Source: Streptomyces pseudovenezuelae (lineage in GTDB: Bacteria; Actinomycetota; Actinomycetes; Streptomycetales; Streptomycetaceae). Taken from it: 64,000 nucleotides of DNA. A program made the position numbers and the translations under genes. The first letter of the stretch is position 1, and every line of letters begins with the position of its first letter. Positions 26,331-34,521 of the stretch are shown piece by piece. The notes beneath the pieces were generated by a model, which was given only the letters and a program-made list of their open reading frames with translations, ran no database searches and was not told where the DNA came from. The stretch spans positions 744,001 to 808,000 of the forward strand of contig NZ_JARXVH010000004.1 of NCBI RefSeq assembly GCF_029892565.1, read 5' to 3'.

Positions 26331-26805
26331 GCGTCTCCCCCGCCGCCCCGGTCCGCCACAGGTCGTTGCACCCCTCGGCCAGCTCCGCGAGCCCCTCGAC
26401 GACCTGGCCCCAGACGATGCCGGGCACCCAGCCCACATCACCGTTCAGGAGCAGGTTGTTGCGCTCGTAGAACAGGGCCAGGTCGACCACCGTCGTACCG
26501 GCGCGGACCTCGCGGTCATAGCCGTAGGCCTTGGTGCCGAGTTCCGATCCGGCGAAGGAGAAATAGCAGAGATCTCCGGGAATTGGGGTAACTGTCGGAT
26601 TTTCCAGCGGCGGCTCCGATTCCGCGAAGGGCGGGAACAGGGCGTAGATCTCGTTGCGCGCGTATTTGGCGTGATAGACGTCACTGCCGAGTGGCAGGGC
26701 GTCCCACACCGCCGCGCAGGTGAGAGGGGCGCGGTCGTCCAGCAGTTTTGCCGTGCCGGTGATTCCGCGCTTGACCAGTGAGACTTCGATATAGCGGTCG
26801 GTCAT
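26311..26805 (-). CDS. DUF3830-type cyclophilin-like protein
   Basis: A 164-residue protein (MTDRYIEVSLVKRG start). The motif DRAPLTCAAVWDALPLGSDVYHAKYARNEIY and the later GDLCYFSFAG fit DUF3830 proteins, which have a cyclophilin-like barrel and often sit next to maleate-isomerase-like and amidase genes. No function is established that I know of. An ATG at 26814 is an alternative start. It is convergent with the amidase and only 47 bp from the divergent ehuB. Confidence 0.72.
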   Translation of the reverse strand: MTDRYIEVSLVKRGITGTAKLLDDRAPLTCAAVWDALPLGSDVYHAKYARNEIYALFPPFAESEPPLENPTVTPIPGDLCYFSFAGSELGTKAYGYDREVRAGTTVVDLALFYERNNLLLNGDVGWVPGIVWGQVVEGLAELAEGCNDLWRTGAAGETLSFRRL

Positions 26806-26852
26806 GCCCTCCATGGTGCATACATCGCATCGTCTCGGGTAGCCGCGCCGCC

Positions 26853-27800
26853 ATGGCTCCACCACTTCGGAACGACAGAGGCACAAACAAGCCGGACACA
26901 GTCGGCGGGTCCACCGCCGGGACCACCCGCCGATCGCTGCTCGCGGGGGTGGCGGCGCTCGGTGCGCTGGGGGCGGCGGGCTGCACGCGCGTGGCCACCG
27001 CGTCGACCACGGACGGCGGCGACCTCCTCGACCGGCTCAAGGCGGCGGGTGTCGTACGGCTGGGTATCGCGGGCGAGATCCCGTTCGGCTACATCGACAA
27101 GGACGGCGAACTGACCGGCGAAGCGCCGGAACTCGCCCGGGTCATCTTCAAGCGGCTCGGGGTGGACAAGGTGCAGCCCGTGCCGACCGAGTTCGGTTCG
27201 CTGATCCCGGGCCTGAATTCACAGCAGTTCGACGTCGTGGCGGCCGGAATGTACGTCAACGCCGAACGCTGCGAACAGGTGATCTTCGCCGATCCCGACT
27301 ATCAGATGCTCGATTCCTTCATCGTGCGCAAGGGAAATCCCAAAGACCTTCACAACTACAAGGACATCGTCGCGAAGAAGGCCAAGTTCGCGACCGGCAC
27401 CGGTTATGCGGAGATCCAGTACGCCGTCGAGGCGGGGTACAAGGAGAGCGACATCCTGATCGTGCCGGACCAGGTCGCGGGATTGAACGCGGTCGAGGCC
27501 GGACGCGTCGACGCGTTCGCCGGTACGGCACTCACCACCCGCGAGGTGGTGAAGAAGTCGGGCAAGGCCGAGGCGACCGACGCCTTCGCCCCGCTCGTCG
27601 ACGGCAAACCGCATGTCGACGGCGGCGCGTTCGCCTTCCGCCCGACCGAGACCAAGCTGCGCGACGCGTTCAACGTCGAGCTGCACGCGCTGAAGAAGAG
27701 CGGCGAACTGTTCCGCATCCTGCGGCCCTTCGGGTTCACCAAGGCCGAGATGACCGACCTGACCGCGAAGGAGCTGTGCGGGGAAGGGGCGAGCGGATGA
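26853..27800 (+). CDS. ehuB: Ectoine-type ABC importer, substrate-binding lipoprotein
   Basis: A 315-residue exported solute-binding protein of the polar-amino-acid family. A twin-arginine TRRSLLAG and lipobox LGAAGC indicate a Tat-exported lipoprotein. The mature part starts like EhuB (LKAAGVVRLGIAGEIPFGYID). EhuB proteins bind ectoine and hydroxyectoine, but no ectoine hydrolase gene is in view, so the ligand may differ. It is coupled to the first permease gene by an ATGA overlap. Confidence 0.85.
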   Translation: MAPPLRNDRGTNKPDTVGGSTAGTTRRSLLAGVAALGALGAAGCTRVATASTTDGGDLLDRLKAAGVVRLGIAGEIPFGYIDKDGELTGEAPELARVIFKRLGVDKVQPVPTEFGSLIPGLNSQQFDVVAAGMYVNAERCEQVIFADPDYQMLDSFIVRKGNPKDLHNYKDIVAKKAKFATGTGYAEIQYAVEAGYKESDILIVPDQVAGLNAVEAGRVDAFAGTALTTREVVKKSGKAEATDAFAPLVDGKPHVDGGAFAFRPTETKLRDAFNVELHALKKSGELFRILRPFGFTKAEMTDLTAKELCGEGASG

Positions 27801-28519
27801 CCTCGGGACTGTGGGACCTCGTACTCAAAGGCATCTGGACCACGATCCAACTCCTCGTATTCAGCGCCCTGTTGGCGGCCACCGTCAGCTTCGTGGTCGG
27901 CGTCGCGCGCACCCACCGCCGGTGGATCGTCCGCTTCCTCGCGGGCTTCTACACCGAGGTGTTCCGCGGGACCTCGGCCCTGGTCATGATCTTCTGGGTG
28001 TTCTTCGTGCTGCCCCCGGCCTTCGGCTGGCAGCTGGTGCCGATGTGGGCGGGCACGCTGGCGCTCGGGCTGACGTACGGGGCCTACGGCTCCGAGATCG
28101 TGCGCGGCGCGCTCAAGGCGGTCGACCCGGCGCAGCAGGAGGGCGGGATCGCGCTCAGCTTCACGCCCTGGCAGCGGATGCGGCTGATCCTGCTGCCCCA
28201 GGCGGTGCCGGAGATGATCCCGCCGTTCTCCAACCTGCTGATCGAGCTGCTCAAGGGCACCGCGCTGGTGTCCGTCATGGGCATGGGCGACCTGGCGTTC
28301 AGCGGCAACCTGGTGCGGCTCGCGCTGCAGGAGAGCGCCGAGATCTACACGTATCTGCTGCTCATCTACTTCGTGATCGCCTTCCTGCTGACGCGGGTGA
28401 TGCGCGGTCTGGAGAAGAAGCTCAAGGCCGGTGTCGGCAAGGCGCCGCAGCGCGGGGTGGCCGCGCATGAGCTCAAGCGCGCCGAGACGACCGGCGTCTC
28501 GGGAGGTGGTGTCGCGTGA
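27797..28519 (+). CDS. ehuC: Ectoine-type ABC importer permease 1
   Basis: A 240-residue inner-membrane permease of the His/Glu/Gln family with about five transmembrane helices. The coupling motif is in the loop AVDPAQQEGGIALSFTPWQRM, preceding LILLPQAVPEM. The ATG overlaps the ehuB stop (ATGA). It ends in a GTGA overlap with the second permease. Confidence 0.88.
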   Translation: MTSGLWDLVLKGIWTTIQLLVFSALLAATVSFVVGVARTHRRWIVRFLAGFYTEVFRGTSALVMIFWVFFVLPPAFGWQLVPMWAGTLALGLTYGAYGSEIVRGALKAVDPAQQEGGIALSFTPWQRMRLILLPQAVPEMIPPFSNLLIELLKGTALVSVMGMGDLAFSGNLVRLALQESAEIYTYLLLIYFVIAFLLTRVMRGLEKKLKAGVGKAPQRGVAAHELKRAETTGVSGGGVA

Positions 28520-29166
28520 AGTGGGACTGGAACGCGGTGAGCGACTTCATGCCGCACTTCTGGGACGGCCTGCTCGTCACCCTGCAGGCGCTCGCGCTCG
28601 GTTCGCTGATCTCGTTCGCGCTGGGCCTGGTCTGGGCGCTGCTGATGCGGACGCCGACGCGCTGGGTGCGCTGGCCGGTCGGGGTGGTCACGGAGTTCGT
28701 GCGCAACACCCCGCTGCTGGTGCAGCTGTTCTTCCTCTTCTACGTGCTGCCCGAGTGGGGTGTGACCTTCTCGGCGCTGACCACCGGTGTCTTCGCGATC
28801 GGGCTGCACTACTCGACGTACACGATGCAGGTCTACCGGGCCGGCATCGAGGCGGTGCCGGCCGGCCAGTGGGAGGCGGCGACGGCGCTGAACCTGCCGC
28901 GGGTCCGAACCTGGCAGGTGGTGATCCTGCCGCAGGCGATCCGGCGCGTGATTCCCGCGCTCGGCAACTACGTGATCGCGATGCTCAAGGACACGCCGCT
29001 GCTGATGGCGATCACCGTGCTGGAGATGCTCGGCCAGGCGCGGCTCTACTCCCAGGAGCACTTCCAGTTCACCGAGCCCCTGACGGTGATCGGCGTCGCC
29101 TTCATCGTCATCTCCTATCTGGCCTCCCTTCTTCTGCGAGCTCTGGAGCGACGTCTTGTCCACTGA
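28516..29166 (+). CDS. ehuD: Ectoine-type ABC importer permease 2
   Basis: A 216-residue partner permease. The membrane-spanning core includes VTEFVRNTPLLVQLFFLFYVLPE and the coupling loop AGIEAVPAGQWEAATALNL. It starts at a GTG that overlaps the previous stop (GTGA) and overlaps the ATPase gene by 11 bp. Confidence 0.88.
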   Translation: MKWDWNAVSDFMPHFWDGLLVTLQALALGSLISFALGLVWALLMRTPTRWVRWPVGVVTEFVRNTPLLVQLFFLFYVLPEWGVTFSALTTGVFAIGLHYSTYTMQVYRAGIEAVPAGQWEAATALNLPRVRTWQVVILPQAIRRVIPALGNYVIAMLKDTPLLMAITVLEMLGQARLYSQEHFQFTEPLTVIGVAFIVISYLASLLLRALERRLVH

Positions 29167-29953
29167 CGCCCCCCTCATGAAAGATCCCGACTCCCACGCC
29201 AACCCGCCGGTGGACGGCAGCGAACTGATCCGGTTCGACACGGTCACCAAGCGGTTCGGCTCCAACACGGTCCTGGACCGGCTCGACTTCTCCGTCGAGT
29301 CCGGCAAGCACGTCACGCTGATCGGCCCGTCCGGCTCCGGCAAGACCACGATCCTGCGGCTGCTGATGACGCTGACCCAGCCGGACGAGGGCACGATCAC
29401 GGTCGGCGGAGAGAAGCTGTTCCCGGCGCCCGAGAAGCAGGTCCGCGAGCTGCGCAAGAACATCGGGATGGTGTTCCAGCAGTTCAACCTGTTCCCGAAC
29501 ATGAGCGCGCTCCGCAACATCACCGAGGCGCCCGTGACGGTCCTCGGTCTGTCCAAGGAGGAGGCGGAGCAGCGGGCCCGCGAACTGCTGGAGCTGGTGG
29601 GCCTCGCCGACAAGTGGGACGCCCGCCCGACGCAGCTCTCCGGCGGCCAGCAGCAGCGCGTCGCGATCGCCCGGGCGCTGGCCATGCGCCCGCAGGTGCT
29701 GCTCCTGGACGAGGTGACCTCCGCGCTCGACCCGGAGCTGGTGGCCGGCGTCCTGGATCTGCTCCGGGACATCGCCCGCACCACCGACATCACGATGCTC
29801 TGTGTGACCCACGAGATGAACTTCGCCCGGGACATCTCCGACCAGGTCCTGATGTTCGACTCGGGCCGGATCATCGAGGCGGGCCCGCCGGAGCGGATCT
29901 TCAGCGAGCCGGAACAGGAGCGGACCCGGGAATTTCTGAGCGCGGTGCTGTGA
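29156..29953 (+). CDS. ehuA: Ectoine-type ABC importer ATPase
   Basis: A 265-residue ATP-binding subunit. Walker A is GPSGSGKTT, the Q-loop is in VFQQFNLFPNM, the signature is LSGGQQQRVAIARAL, Walker B is VLLLDEVTSALD and the switch histidine is in THEM. The start is a TTG at 29156 with TGGAG about 7 bp upstream; an in-frame ATG at 29177 is the alternative. It closes the four-gene importer operon. Confidence 0.9.
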   Translation: MSTDAPLMKDPDSHANPPVDGSELIRFDTVTKRFGSNTVLDRLDFSVESGKHVTLIGPSGSGKTTILRLLMTLTQPDEGTITVGGEKLFPAPEKQVRELRKNIGMVFQQFNLFPNMSALRNITEAPVTVLGLSKEEAEQRARELLELVGLADKWDARPTQLSGGQQQRVAIARALAMRPQVLLLDEVTSALDPELVAGVLDLLRDIARTTDITMLCVTHEMNFARDISDQVLMFDSGRIIEAGPPERIFSEPEQERTREFLSAVL

Positions 29954-29988
29954 CCTCGGATATTGAATGACGTTCAATCTGCGAGGTC
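29952..29988. repeat. Long inverted repeat directly after ehuA
   Basis: GACCTCG at 29952 and ATTGAA at 29962 are mirrored as TTCAAT at 29973 and CGAGGTC ending at 29988. Arms are 13 matched bases with a 3-nt mismatch and a 5-nt loop. It begins inside the ehuA stop codon. It may be the operon terminator; the AT-rich core ATTGAATGACGTTCAAT also resembles an operator for the nearby IclR regulator. Confidence 0.65.
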
Positions 29989-30175
29989 CAGGCGGTGGAT
30001 CAGGACAGCGGCATATGCCAGAGTGCCTTTGTCCCTGTTGAGAGCGGTGCGGGCGGGGTCGGAATCTCGTCAACAGCCGCTCACAACAGGCCTCTTGGCG
30101 GCTATCGTGGAGAGGATTCGCTGTCCGGTTACGGCCCAGTAGCAGTGCGAACAAGCGAGCGCAGGGGGAAATACC

Positions 30176-30934
30176 GTGGCGCTGAAGCACGAGCCGACCG
30201 CGCCGTACCACTCGGCCCAGGACGCCCTGCGCGTCCTGGAGACGGTGGCGCGGCACACCTCCGGAGTCACCGACACCGAGCTCGCCCGCCACACCGGCCT
30301 CGAACCGGAGCGACTGACCACGCTCCTGCGGATGCTGCGCCGCGAGGGCTACGTCGAGCAGACCACCGACGGCGCGTACGTCACCGGCGACGCCCTCACC
30401 AAGCTCGGCTCCACCGAGGGCCGCGAACAGGCGCTGCGCGAGCAGCTCCAGCGCACCCTGGACCGACTGCGCGACTCGGTGGGCGCGGCCGTGTACCTCA
30501 GCCGGTACGTCGACGGCGAGGTGCGGATCTCGCAGTACGCCGACGGCCCTACGACCCCGGTGGTGCACGAGTGGGTCGACTTCCGTTCCTCGGCGCACGC
30601 CACCGCGATCGGCAAGAGCCTGCTGGGCCAGCTCGACCACAACAGCCGCCGCGAGCACCTCTCCCGGCACAGGATGGCCCGCCTCACCTCGCGCACCATC
30701 ACCAACGACAAGCTCCTGCTCTCCCGCCTGGAGACCCAGCCGCCCACCGTGCCCCACCTCGACCTCCAGGAGTACGCGGTCGGCACGGTCTGCGCGGCCG
30801 TCCCCATCACGGCCGGCTCCGCGGTGGGCTGCCTCGCCCTCTCCCTGCCGGTGGAGCACGCCCACCGACTGCGTCAGGCGGCGGACACGCTCAACCGGAG
30901 CGCGACACCGCTGCTGTTGTCGCTGACGATCTGA
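30176..30934 (+). CDS. IclR-family transcriptional regulator
   Basis: A 252-residue regulator. The winged helix covers about residues 12-65 (ALRVLETVARHTSGVTDTEL) and the IclR effector domain follows, with YADGPTTPVVHEWVDFRSS and ATAIGKSLLGQL. The GTG start has GGGGGAA upstream. It follows the importer operon after 222 bp and is its likely regulator, with an inverted repeat in between. Ligand unknown. Confidence 0.88.
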   Translation: MALKHEPTAPYHSAQDALRVLETVARHTSGVTDTELARHTGLEPERLTTLLRMLRREGYVEQTTDGAYVTGDALTKLGSTEGREQALREQLQRTLDRLRDSVGAAVYLSRYVDGEVRISQYADGPTTPVVHEWVDFRSSAHATAIGKSLLGQLDHNSRREHLSRHRMARLTSRTITNDKLLLSRLETQPPTVPHLDLQEYAVGTVCAAVPITAGSAVGCLALSLPVEHAHRLRQAADTLNRSATPLLLSLTI

Positions 30935-30989
30935 GAGGACGTCCGCGCACCGAGATCGCGGGTGCGGCGACGGCCGGGCCGAGGTCGGG

Positions 30990-31772
30990 TCAGTGGTGGT
31001 CGCCGTGCCGGCCGAGGGTGTCCACGGGGGTCGCGCCGGGGCGGGTCCACTGCGGTACGGGACGGCCGGTCGGGCCCCAGGTGGCGTTCCTGTCCGCGTC
31101 CGAGCGCCAGTACCAGCAGGCCGCGCCGGCCACGGTCCGGCCCTCGGGGTGGTCCTCCCACTCCTCGCTGCGGCCGTAGGGCGTCATGTCGAGCAGGGTG
31201 AGGGAGCCGTTGACCGGTTCGTTGCCGCGGCCGGTCGTGGAGTAGGTGAGGAACACGCGGTCGCCATCGCGCAGGAAGGCGACGATGTGCCCCATCTGCC
31301 CGCCGATCGGCGCGTCCAGGCCCCGCACCGAGTACCAGGGCTCGGTGTAGCCCATGAACTCGACGAAGGGCGCCACCTCCTCCCACGGGCCGGTGGTCAG
31401 CACGGCGTAAGAGACACCGCGGGCGTTGAGGTAGACCGCGTCCTTCAGGTGCCAGGCGGTGGTGGTGCAGCCCTCGCACTGCCCCTGGTGCGGCGCGCCG
31501 TCGTACCACATGTGCTGGTACACCACGAGTTCGTCGCGCCCCTGGAACAGGTCGAGGAACGGGACCGGCCCCTCGGCGCCGGTGACCTCGACCTTCCCGT
31601 CCAGCTCGACCATCGGCAGCCGCCGCCGGGCCGCGGCGATCGCGTCGCCCTCATGGGTGTGCGCCTTCTCGCGGACCAGCAGTTCCTCGCGCGCCGCCTG
31701 CCAGGTGGCCAGATCGACGATCGGCGGCTTGCCGGTGAGGTCACTGCTCGCGTCGCCGTGCGTGCTCGTCAT
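30990..31772 (-). CDS. DUF899-family thioredoxin-like protein
   Basis: A 260-residue soluble protein. It begins with PIVDLATWQAAREELLVREKAHTHEGD and continues LPMVELDGKVEVTG, with YQHMWYDGAPHQGQCEGCTT, typical of DUF899 proteins with a thioredoxin fold and a CxxC-like pair (CEGC). Function is not established. It is convergent with the IclR gene and divergent from the second tRNA-Lys. Confidence 0.85.
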   Translation of the reverse strand: MTSTHGDASSDLTGKPPIVDLATWQAAREELLVREKAHTHEGDAIAAARRRLPMVELDGKVEVTGAEGPVPFLDLFQGRDELVVYQHMWYDGAPHQGQCEGCTTTAWHLKDAVYLNARGVSYAVLTTGPWEEVAPFVEFMGYTEPWYSVRGLDAPIGGQMGHIVAFLRDGDRVFLTYSTTGRGNEPVNGSLTLLDMTPYGRSEEWEDHPEGRTVAGAACWYWRSDADRNATWGPTGRPVPQWTRPGATPVDTLGRHGDHH

Positions 31773-32016
31773 GGTGTCCTCCGTGCTGTCGGATGCCGGG
31801 CAGCGCCGCAGGACGTGCCCCGACGCTCACGTGAACAGACTCCCGATCCGACCGGAACTCATCGCGCCCGAGAAGGGTCCCGGGAAAGATCCCGAGAGGC
31901 GTCCCGGGGATGGTCCCGGGGCGGCTCCCCGCGTGGTCCGGAGCACCCCCGCGGACCAGGTACTATTTTCCTGTCGCCGACCGCGAGACACAGATCCAGC
32001 GGTCGGCGTGAGTCAT

Positions 32017-32090
32017 GCGCCGCTAGCTCAGTTGGTTAGAGCAGCTGACTCTTAATCAGCGGGTCCGGGGTTCGAGTCCCTGGCGGCGCA
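32017..32090 (+). tRNA. tRNA-Lys (CTT), copy 2
   Basis: Identical in all 74 nt to copies 1 and 3. The upstream segment shares GTGGTCCGGAGCACCCCC with copy 3, followed by a TACTAT box, which looks like a common promoter element. Confidence 0.97.
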
Positions 32091-32095
32091 CATAT

Positions 32096-32127
32096 CGAAG
32101 GCCTCTCGCAGACGCGGGGGGCCTTCG
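32096..32127 (+). terminator. Terminator after tRNA-Lys copy 2
   Basis: CGAAGGCC at 32096 pairs with GGCCTTCG ending at 32127; further G-U and G-C pairs extend the stem inward. Confidence 0.75.
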
Positions 32128-32200
32128 TCGTTGGTACGGACTCTCGCCGGCTCCGCACGGGCGGCTGGGGGTCCGGGGGTTGTCCCCCGGGAGATGCAGC

Positions 32201-32236
32201 ATCAGCGGGTCCGGGGTTCGAGTCCCTGGCGGCGCA
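32201..32236 (+). pseudogene. 3' fragment of tRNA-Lys (attachment-site-like scar)
   Basis: These 36 nt equal the 3' half of tRNA-Lys (32055-32090): anticodon-stem end, variable region, T arm and acceptor. They lie 110 bp past the intact copy and are followed by a terminator. An exact 3' tRNA fragment is what tRNA-targeting integrative elements leave. GCAGC just before the fragment also matches the D/anticodon region, so an internally deleted fourth tRNA is an alternative. Confidence 0.85.
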
Positions 32237-33857
32237 CCGATGAAGGGCCTCTCGTTCCGACGAGGGGCCCTTCGGCGTCCTCCTCGGTCAGGCGGCGGTA
32301 GGACGACTCCCCCGGCGGGCGCCACCACACCGGGTCGGCGCAGCGGACGCCCTCGCGGCGCAGCCGGGCCCGGTGGATCTTGTTCGTGGCCGTGACCGGC
32401 ATCCGCTCCACCACCCGCACGAACCGAGGCGCCATCTTCGTGCCCAGATCGGACTGGGCCAGCAGGAACTCCGCGAAGTCGAGCGGCTCGAACTCGCCGG
32501 CGACGGCCGCCATGACCTGGTCACCGGTGACCGGATCCGGCACCGCGTACACGGCGACGGCGTCGGCACCCCCGTAGCGGGCGAGGATGTTCTCGATCAT
32601 GGCGGCGGCCAGGTTCTCGCTGTCGACGCGGAGGCGGTCGTCGGCGCGGCCGGCGAAGTAGAGGTAGCCGTCGCGGTCGCGGTAGAAGAGGTCGCCGGTC
32701 CAGTACCAGCCCTCGCGGCGGCGCTCGGCGTCGGCCTCCGGGTTGCGCCAGTACCCCTCGAAGGGGTTGGGGGCGCGGTTCACCAACTCCCCTATCGCCG
32801 CGTCGCCGTTGAGCAGCCGGCCCGCCGAGTCGAAGACGGCGGGAGGGCACTCGGCCTGGGTCTCCGGGTCGAGTACGACGAGTCCGGGCCGGGTCCGCCC
32901 GACCGCCCCGGTCGGTGTCCCCGGCGACCACTGCACCGCCGCGCCGCCCTCCGAGGACCCGTATCCCTCCACCAGCCGCACGCCGAAGCGCCGTTCGAAG
33001 GCCGCCGCGTCCACCGCCCCCGCCTCCGTGCCGAAGCCCAGCCGGAGCGGGTTGTCGCGGTCGTCGGGCCGCTCCTCGGTGGCCAGGACGTACTGCACGG
33101 CCCGGCCCACGTAGGTGAAGTACGTCGCCCCGTAACGGCGTACGTCCGCAAGGAAGTTGGAGGCCGAGAAGCGCCGCCTGAGCGCGATGCCCGCGCCGGC
33201 CGCCAGCGCGGGTGCCCAGTCGGCGATCACCGCGTTGCCGTGGAACATCGGCATGCAGATGTAGTGCACGTCGCCCTGGCCCACCCCGAACTGGTCGACC
33301 AGGGAACGCCCTGCGGCGGCCAGCCGGCCCTGCGAGCAGATCGCCGCCTTCGGGGCGCCCGTGGAACCGGAGGTGAAGTAGAGGAGGAGGTGGTCCGAGG
33401 GGGTCGCGCGGGAGGCGTCCGGCTCGGATTCCGTATACGGCGCGAGCAGGTTCTCGTACTCCTCGGTGTCGGTCACCAGGATGCGAACGCCGGGGAGTTG
33501 GAGGTCGGCGAGGAGGGGGAGGTGGGTCTGTTCGGTGAGCAGGACGCGGCACTCGGTGTGCAGGATGTCGCGGGCCAGTTCGGGGCCGCGGCGGGTGGGG
33601 TTGATGCCGGCCAGGGCCGCTCCGGCGAGGGCGGCCGCGCCCAACCAGAGCGGGTATTCAGGGGTGTTGTCGAGCAGGACGCCCACGTGGGGCTCGGCGC
33701 CGGGCGGCAGGAGGTCGGTCAGCAGGGCCGCGCGGGCGGCGGCGCCGGCGGCCACCTCGTGGTGGGTGAGGACCAGGTCCTCGCACCACAGGCCCGGGCG
33801 GTGGTCGCCCCAGCGGGCCTGGACGAGTTCGGCGACGGTAGGCCTTGTCGACTCCAT
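32202..33857 (-). CDS. Acyl-CoA synthetase (ANL superfamily) with rearranged 3' end
   Basis: A 551-residue AMP-forming ligase. Visible motifs are LLYFTSGSTGAPKAA (P-loop), GYGSSEGG, and YWTGDLFYRDRDGYLYFAGRAD. It would activate a fatty or other carboxylic acid as the CoA thioester. The family-like sequence stops at about SYRRLTEEDA; the next 20 or so residues are translated from the terminator and the tRNA-Lys fragment, and the stop is inside that fragment. The normal C-terminal end therefore seems lost by recombination. The catalytic C-terminal lysine region before it appears intact (NKIHR), so the protein may still function. Confidence 0.85.
   Translation of the reverse strand: MESTRPTVAELVQARWGDHRPGLWCEDLVLTHHEVAAGAAARAALLTDLLPPGAEPHVGVLLDNTPEYPLWLGAAALAGAALAGINPTRRGPELARDILHTECRVLLTEQTHLPLLADLQLPGVRILVTDTEEYENLLAPYTESEPDASRATPSDHLLLYFTSGSTGAPKAAICSQGRLAAAGRSLVDQFGVGQGDVHYICMPMFHGNAVIADWAPALAAGAGIALRRRFSASNFLADVRRYGATYFTYVGRAVQYVLATEERPDDRDNPLRLGFGTEAGAVDAAAFERRFGVRLVEGYGSSEGGAAVQWSPGTPTGAVGRTRPGLVVLDPETQAECPPAVFDSAGRLLNGDAAIGELVNRAPNPFEGYWRNPEADAERRREGWYWTGDLFYRDRDGYLYFAGRADDRLRVDSENLAAAMIENILARYGGADAVAVYAVPDPVTGDQVMAAVAGEFEPLDFAEFLLAQSDLGTKMAPRFVRVVERMPVTATNKIHRARLRREGVRCADPVWWRPPGESSYRRLTEEDAEGPLVGTRGPSSVRRQGLEPRTR
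32242..32273 (+). terminator. Terminator following the tRNA fragment
   Basis: A 14-bp stem with one G-U pair (GAAGGGCCTCTCGT and its partner) and a 4-nt loop. It lies within the 3' end of the acyl-CoA synthetase reading frame. Confidence 0.75.
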
Positions 33858-33896
33858 GAGGGCGCACGGTAGTTGACGTACCGTCAGATGTGGAGA

Positions 33897-34361
33897 CTAC
33901 GGCTGGAGGTAGTCGCCCGCCAGGGAGAAGGCCTCGTGGACACCGATCATGAACGCGATGCAGAAGGCGGCCATGACGCCCAGGAACGTCAACAGGCAGC
34001 CCGTGCCCGCCGCGAGCCTGCCGCGGGCTGGGGGCTTCGCCGTGGCGCGGTCGGGACGGTCGGCCGGGTAGCGCACGGTGACGATGTCTCCGTCGAGGAC
34101 CGTCCCCGGTCCGCCGCCCTCCTCGAAGCGGACGACGCGGCCCTCACGGGTCGTGAACTCGTAGACGTGGTGGAGGGTCGTCCGCACCATGCTGTCACCG
34201 CCGCCGCTGGTCGTCGTGTACGTCCGCAGGCAGCGGGCCTCGGCGGTGAGGCCGCTGGTCCAGGCGCGGTCGACCCGCCGGGCGCGGACGGTCACCGTGG
34301 CGGCGCCGAGGAGCACGACGGCGAGCATGAGCGACGGCACGATGTAGAAGAACGCTTCCAT
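33897..34361 (-). CDS. DUF3592-type membrane protein
   Basis: A 154-residue protein with transmembrane segments near residues 3-25 and 118-145 and a beta-rich middle (HHVYEFTTREGRVVRFEE, DIVTVRYPADRPDRA), the arrangement of DUF3592 proteins. The function is unknown. It stands alone between the acyl-CoA synthetase and the LPMO gene. Confidence 0.75.
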   Translation of the reverse strand: MEAFFYIVPSLMLAVVLLGAATVTVRARRVDRAWTSGLTAEARCLRTYTTTSGGGDSMVRTTLHHVYEFTTREGRVVRFEEGGGPGTVLDGDIVTVRYPADRPDRATAKPPARGRLAAGTGCLLTFLGVMAAFCIAFMIGVHEAFSLAGDYLQP

Positions 34362-34470
34362 GGGGTCCCCCGAACTCCGCGCACCCGCCTCAGTGGCCGG
34401 TGTGATGGGGAACGTACCCGCAGGTGAGGCCCGTTTCGCTCAAGTAAGGCTCAGAGATCTGGGGCCACGC

Positions 34471-34499
34471 GTGCGCCGGGACCGAGCCTCCCGGCGCAC
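34471..34499. terminator. Terminator downstream of the LPMO gene
   Basis: Perfect 11-bp stem (GTGCGCCGGGA and its complement) with a 7-nt loop, 22 bp past the lpmP stop on the minus strand. Confidence 0.75.
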
Positions 34500-34521
34500 A
34501 CGGGCTCCGGCGGGGCCGGGG

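Noticed and set aside
32091..32200. A living integrative element between tRNA and fragment
   Set aside because: Only about 110 bp separate the two, with no integrase or cargo; only a scar can be claimed.
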